Assembly (NCBI GenBank): GCA_009889515.1
Contig: WUQR01000068.1
Span: forward strand, 224,211 to 288,210
Direction of reading: 5' to 3'
DNA: 64,000 nt
Source of the DNA: Nitrososphaerota archaeon
Lineage (GTDB): Archaea > Thermoproteota > Nitrososphaeria_A > Caldarchaeales > Calditenuaceae
This document shows, piece after piece, positions 60,892 to 64,000 of this stretch. The notes below the pieces were generated by a model. It was not told where the DNA came from and searched no databases. It saw nothing but the letters and a program-made list of their open reading frames with translations. Both the position numbers and the translations under genes were made by a program. The first letter of the stretch is position 1; each line of letters begins with the position of its first letter.

Positions 60892-61914
60892 ATGCCCACT
60901 ATCAGCCCATTCATCATCTACATACTCAGAAAGGGCTTATTCATCATAGCCACCTTCTTCGCCTTCCTCTTGGTGATATTTGCGCTGCCGAGGGCTATTC
61001 CTGGCAACCCAGTCGCAGCACTACTCACGCAGATATTCCAGCAGGCTCAAGCGAACCCCGATACGGTCAAGGCAGTCTACCGGAAATTCATGGAGGAGTT
61101 TGGACTGTATAAACCGCTGCATGAGCAGCTCTTCGACTTCCTCTCCCGCTTGATGGTGGGAGATCTGGGAACTTCAATCGCGTTCTATCCGAGAAAGGTT
61201 GCTGATCTTGTAGCGTCTTATCTTCCTTGGACGCTTGGTCTTTTAATCCCTGCTATTCTTGTTGCTTGGGTTCTTGGGAACCTGTTGGGCGCGTGGGCCG
61301 CATACCGGAGGAGGACGAGGGTTGATAATGCCCTCCTCCCGGTCTTTCTCGTGCTTTCACAGGTCCCATACTACTGGCTCGCCATGATTCTACTGTATAC
61401 ATTCGCGGTAACGGCGCGCATATTCCCTGTAGCGGGGGCATATCCGCCGGCAATGCAACCATCTCTCACACCAGCCTTCATACTTGCAATGCTACACCAC
61501 TATACGCTGCCGTTCCTATCAATCGTTGTCGTGGCTATCGGTGGCTGGGCGATAGGGATGAGGGTCTTGGTAATATATGAGCTCAGGTCAGACTATGTTG
61601 AGTACAGCGAGCTTCTCGGCCTCAGCGACAAGAAAATACTGGGTTACGTGTTTAGGAACTCCATCCTCCCGCAGATTACTGGTCTCGCCCTCTCGATGGG
61701 TACGGTTATGGGTGGGGCGCTGATAACTGAGCTCGTCTTCTCATACCCGGGCACCGGTTACCTATTGTTTAGGGCCCTCTCCACACTGGACTATCCCCTG
61801 ATTCAGGGAACTTTCATAATCCTTGTCTCAACACTGCTCGCGGCCAACCTGATAGTGGACATCCTCTACGCATACATTGACCCGAGAATCAGGGTCAGCT
61901 ACGTGGGTGACTGA
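60892..61914 (+). CDS. Dipeptide/oligopeptide ABC permease, DppB/OppB type
   Basis: About 340 residues with six membrane segments: FIIYILRKGLFIIATFFAFLLVIFALPRAIPGNP at the N-terminus, GDLGTSI, and the EAA loop SEYSELLGLSDKKILGYVFRNSILP. The end has ITELVFSYPGTGYLL. Chosen start: ATG at 60892 after the TATA box (a TTG at 60883 is an alternative). It is the first gene of a B-C-D-F operon; no binding protein is seen. Confidence 0.88.
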   Translation: MPTISPFIIYILRKGLFIIATFFAFLLVIFALPRAIPGNPVAALLTQIFQQAQANPDTVKAVYRKFMEEFGLYKPLHEQLFDFLSRLMVGDLGTSIAFYPRKVADLVASYLPWTLGLLIPAILVAWVLGNLLGAWAAYRRRTRVDNALLPVFLVLSQVPYYWLAMILLYTFAVTARIFPVAGAYPPAMQPSLTPAFILAMLHHYTLPFLSIVVVAIGGWAIGMRVLVIYELRSDYVEYSELLGLSDKKILGYVFRNSILPQITGLALSMGTVMGGALITELVFSYPGTGYLLFRALSTLDYPLIQGTFIILVSTLLAANLIVDILYAYIDPRIRVSYVGD

Positions 61915-61919
61915 GAAGG

Positions 61920-62774
61920 ATGCTCCGAAGCGTATCCAAGATTATCACACCCGAGCTCTTCACCATAAAGAAACTCGACGCCAGCCTCGCAGTCCTCTTG
62001 ACAGTCTTTGCCCTAGGCTTTGTAGGTCCGACAGTTTATACGGTCCAGCCCACTGCGGTGGTTGGGCCTCTAGAATCACCGCCCTCAAGTCTATATCCAC
62101 TCGGGACCGATGCATACGGCAAGGATGTCCTCGCCCAGCTCATGGCAGGTATTAGGGGCTCTCTCCAGATAGGTGCTACCGCTGCGGCGATAGCGCTCCT
62201 CATAGGCGTTCTGATCGGATTGATGGCGGGCTATAAGGGTAAGATTATCGATAACCTCTTGATGATGCTGACCGATATAGTGCTCCTTCTCCCCTCGATA
62301 TTGTTGATGATCTTGGTTGCTGCGTACTTCAAGTGGAGAGATCCTCTGCTTGTCTCCATTATTATCGGGGTTACTTCTTGGCCTTGGGTTGCTAGGGCGG
62401 TTAGGTCTCAGACACTCAGCCTCAAGAATAGAGAGTTTGTCAACCTCTCGAAGATGGCGGGTCTAAGCGACTTCCAGATAGTCATCAGGGACATACTCCC
62501 AAACATCGCGTCCTACATCTTCATGGCCTATGTACTCTTGATGTCGGGCGCCATGATAGCTGAGACTGGCTTAAGCATGATAGGTCTCGGAACCACCCAG
62601 GGCGTTACGCTTGGAAACATACTTTTCTGGGCCCAGGTCTTGGAGGCTGTGAGGAGGGGGCTCTGGTGGTGGTTCATCCCGCCTGGAGCAACGTTGGTGG
62701 CCTTGGCTGCTTCCCTCCTGATGATAGCTACTGCGTTGGACGAGTACTTCAACCCGAGACTGCGAGGGAGCTAG
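61920..62774 (+). CDS. Dipeptide/oligopeptide ABC permease, DppC/OppC type
   Basis: 284 residues: N-terminal TM, LESPPSSLYPLGTDAYGKDVLAQLMAGIRGSLQIG (GTDxxGRD-like motif), then ARAVRSQTLSLKNREFVNLSKMAGLSDFQI (EAA loop), with ETGLSMIGLGTTQGVTLGNIL. It starts 5 bases after the B permease. Confidence 0.9.
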   Translation: MLRSVSKIITPELFTIKKLDASLAVLLTVFALGFVGPTVYTVQPTAVVGPLESPPSSLYPLGTDAYGKDVLAQLMAGIRGSLQIGATAAAIALLIGVLIGLMAGYKGKIIDNLLMMLTDIVLLLPSILLMILVAAYFKWRDPLLVSIIIGVTSWPWVARAVRSQTLSLKNREFVNLSKMAGLSDFQIVIRDILPNIASYIFMAYVLLMSGAMIAETGLSMIGLGTTQGVTLGNILFWAQVLEAVRRGLWWWFIPPGATLVALAASLLMIATALDEYFNPRLRGS

Positions 62775-63761
62775 ATGTCGGAGCCCTTGCTCCTAGGCCT
62801 CGGTCTCCGAGCGTCGTATTTTCTGCGGCTAGGGGAGGTTAGGGCGGTAGATGGCGTCGACATAGAAGTTCCCCGGGACGCCGTGGTGGGTCTGGCGGGA
62901 GAGTCGGGGTGCGGTAAGTCCACGCTCGTCAATGTACTGCTAGCCAATATTAGGCCGCCGCTGCGGGTGAAGTCAGGCAAAGTACTACTAGATGGTGTCG
63001 ACCTCCTATCGGTAAGTAGGGAGGAGGTTAGAAAGAAGATTTGGGGGGTGAAAGTCTCCTACGTCCCACAATCTGCTCTAAACGCCCTCAACCCCACCAA
63101 GCGCATAATCGAGCTGGTCAAGGACGCCATAACACAGCATACACCCGCGACCGATCAAGAGGTTGTCTCCCTATGCAAGAGGAGGCTTGAAGAACTGAAC
63201 CTCCCAACCGACAGCATCCACAAGTATCCACACGAGCTTTCAGGGGGCATGAGGCAGAGGGTCATAATAGCTATATCGACGCTCCTAAACCCAAGGCTGC
63301 TTATCGTCGATGAGCCTACCTCGGCGCTTGACGTCTCGACCCAGAAGCAGGTATTGAAAATGATGCTGGATATGAAGAGGAACAGGATAATCGATAGTAT
63401 ATTGTTTGTTACGCATGAGCTTCCAGTCTTAAGGCAGGTGGCCTCCCACGTCTACATAATGTATGCTGGCAAGATAGTAGAATATGGGCCCGCCGACTCC
63501 GTCTTCTTCAATCCTCTCCACCCATACACCAAGGCCCTGATGTACTCTGTGATGACTCCTGAGCCAGAGAGCCGCGAGAGGGGGCTTGTAACAATTCCGG
63601 GCGAACCTCCCAGCCTGATAATGCCACCTCAGGGCTGCAGATTCCATCCCCGCTGCCCATACGTAATGGATATTTGCAGGAGGAGTGAGCCGAGGCTTGT
63701 ACCTCTTGGTGAGGGGCGGGGAGTTGCGTGCTTCCTACACCACTCGGAGGTGGCTGGCTGA
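62775..63761 (+). CDS. Oligopeptide ABC ATPase, DppD/OppD type
   Basis: 328 residues: Walker A GLAGESGCGKSTLV, signature LSGGMRQRVIIAIS, Walker B LLIVDEPTSALD, H-loop ILFVTHELPVL. The C-terminal oligopeptide_ABC extension has RGLVTIPGEPPSL and the Cys set in GCRFHPRCPYVMDICRR (possible Fe-S or zinc site typical of OppD). The start directly abuts the C permease stop. Confidence 0.92.
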   Translation: MSEPLLLGLGLRASYFLRLGEVRAVDGVDIEVPRDAVVGLAGESGCGKSTLVNVLLANIRPPLRVKSGKVLLDGVDLLSVSREEVRKKIWGVKVSYVPQSALNALNPTKRIIELVKDAITQHTPATDQEVVSLCKRRLEELNLPTDSIHKYPHELSGGMRQRVIIAISTLLNPRLLIVDEPTSALDVSTQKQVLKMMLDMKRNRIIDSILFVTHELPVLRQVASHVYIMYAGKIVEYGPADSVFFNPLHPYTKALMYSVMTPEPESRERGLVTIPGEPPSLIMPPQGCRFHPRCPYVMDICRRSEPRLVPLGEGRGVACFLHHSEVAG

Positions 63762-63764
63762 GAG

Positions 63765-64000
63765 ATGCTAGAGGTCAAGAATCTGAGTAAGGTCTTCACA
63801 GTAGGGCTCTTCAGCAGACACAGGATAGAGGCTGTGAAGAATGTTTCAATGAGGGTTGACAGGGGTGAGATAGTCTCGCTTGTCGGCGAGAGCGGCTCAG
63901 GGAAGACGACGCTCTGCCGAATGATTCTCAGACTCCTAGAACCAACATCCGGCTCCATCATATACGACGGCGTTGACGTCACTAGGCTGAAGGGGAAGAA
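63765..64000 (+). CDS. Oligopeptide ABC ATPase, DppF/OppF type, cut by window end
   Basis: The first 78 codons: MLEVKNLSKVFTVGLFS, AVKNVSMRVDRGEIVSLVGESGSGKTTLCRMIL (Walker A) and LEPTSGSIIYDGVDVTRL. This is the partner ATPase of the previous gene, 3 bases downstream, and continues past the window. Confidence 0.9.
   Translation, partial: MLEVKNLSKVFTVGLFSRHRIEAVKNVSMRVDRGEIVSLVGESGSGKTTLCRMILRLLEPTSGSIIYDGVDVTRLKGK

Overview
The window reads as one contig of a thermophilic-type archaeon, probably in the Thermoproteota/TACK lineage (perhaps Caldarchaeales-like; the rank is inferred and weakly supported). Signs of Archaea are an rpoF (Rpb4), ribosomal protein L21e, Pus10 and SRP54 cluster, the archaeal aldolase-type shikimate entry (ADH synthase plus DHQ synthase II), a tRNA-Ile(GAT) with a 37/38 intron, archaeal GluRS, and TATA boxes about 25 bases from start codons, which fits leaderless mRNAs.

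Layout. 1-10.4 kb: minus-strand surface-sugar and envelope genes (GT4, methyltransferase, a GT2 broken by an in-frame TGA, a DUF1616 membrane protein, a YdjM-like domain fused to GT2, an acylphosphatase/coiled-coil fusion, small membrane proteins, a sugar nucleotidyltransferase). 10.4-15.3 kb: an accessory island with decayed ORFs, a GC-rich and highly structured non-coding stretch, an IS110-like DEDD protein with a structured RNA at its 3' end, and a decayed DDE transposase. 15.3-23.6 kb: an aromatic amino acid operon (asd, ADHS, DHQS, aroD, aroE, aroA, aroC, chorismate mutase-aminotransferase) headed by an apparent aromatic-rich leader peptide with alternative hairpins. 23.6-29.6 kb: a sugar-type ABC ATPase and the conserved information-processing cluster. 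29.7-34.2 kb: a second accessory stretch with near-perfect 20-bp direct repeats around a secreted nuclease and a broken integrase, an MFS carrier, a candidate ncRNA, a LAGLIDADG endonuclease and the tRNA. 34.5-45.2 kb: the methylmalonyl-CoA mutase set, TerC, two nucleotidyltransferases, a kinase-like protein, TldE and others. 45.3-55.8 kb: a giant S-layer-like protein, a second anchored surface protein, an amidase and GcvH. 56-57.1 kb: a second IS110-like protein with its 3' RNA. 57.3-64 kb: a small conserved protein, a zinc-ribbon microprotein, GluRS, a YchF-type GTPase and a Dpp/Opp transporter cut by the window end.

The two observations most worth pursuing are both readable directly in the bases. 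First, a 29-codon leaderless ORF (15328-15417) has six aromatic codons, including Tyr-Ala-Tyr-Phe-Phe. It lies between a TATA box with an operator-like inverted repeat and the aromatic operon, and its segments can form mutually exclusive hairpins, which is the logic of peptide-coupled attenuation. Second, two diverged IS110/IS1111-like proteins (13584-14477 and 56184-56999) are each followed, overlapping the stop codon, by a 155-160 nt rod-shaped RNA. The two RNAs share architecture with compensatory base changes, while the proteins appear to have lost an acidic residue and the catalytic serine. This suggests a bridge/seekRNA-like ribonucleoprotein that may no longer be an ordinary transposase.
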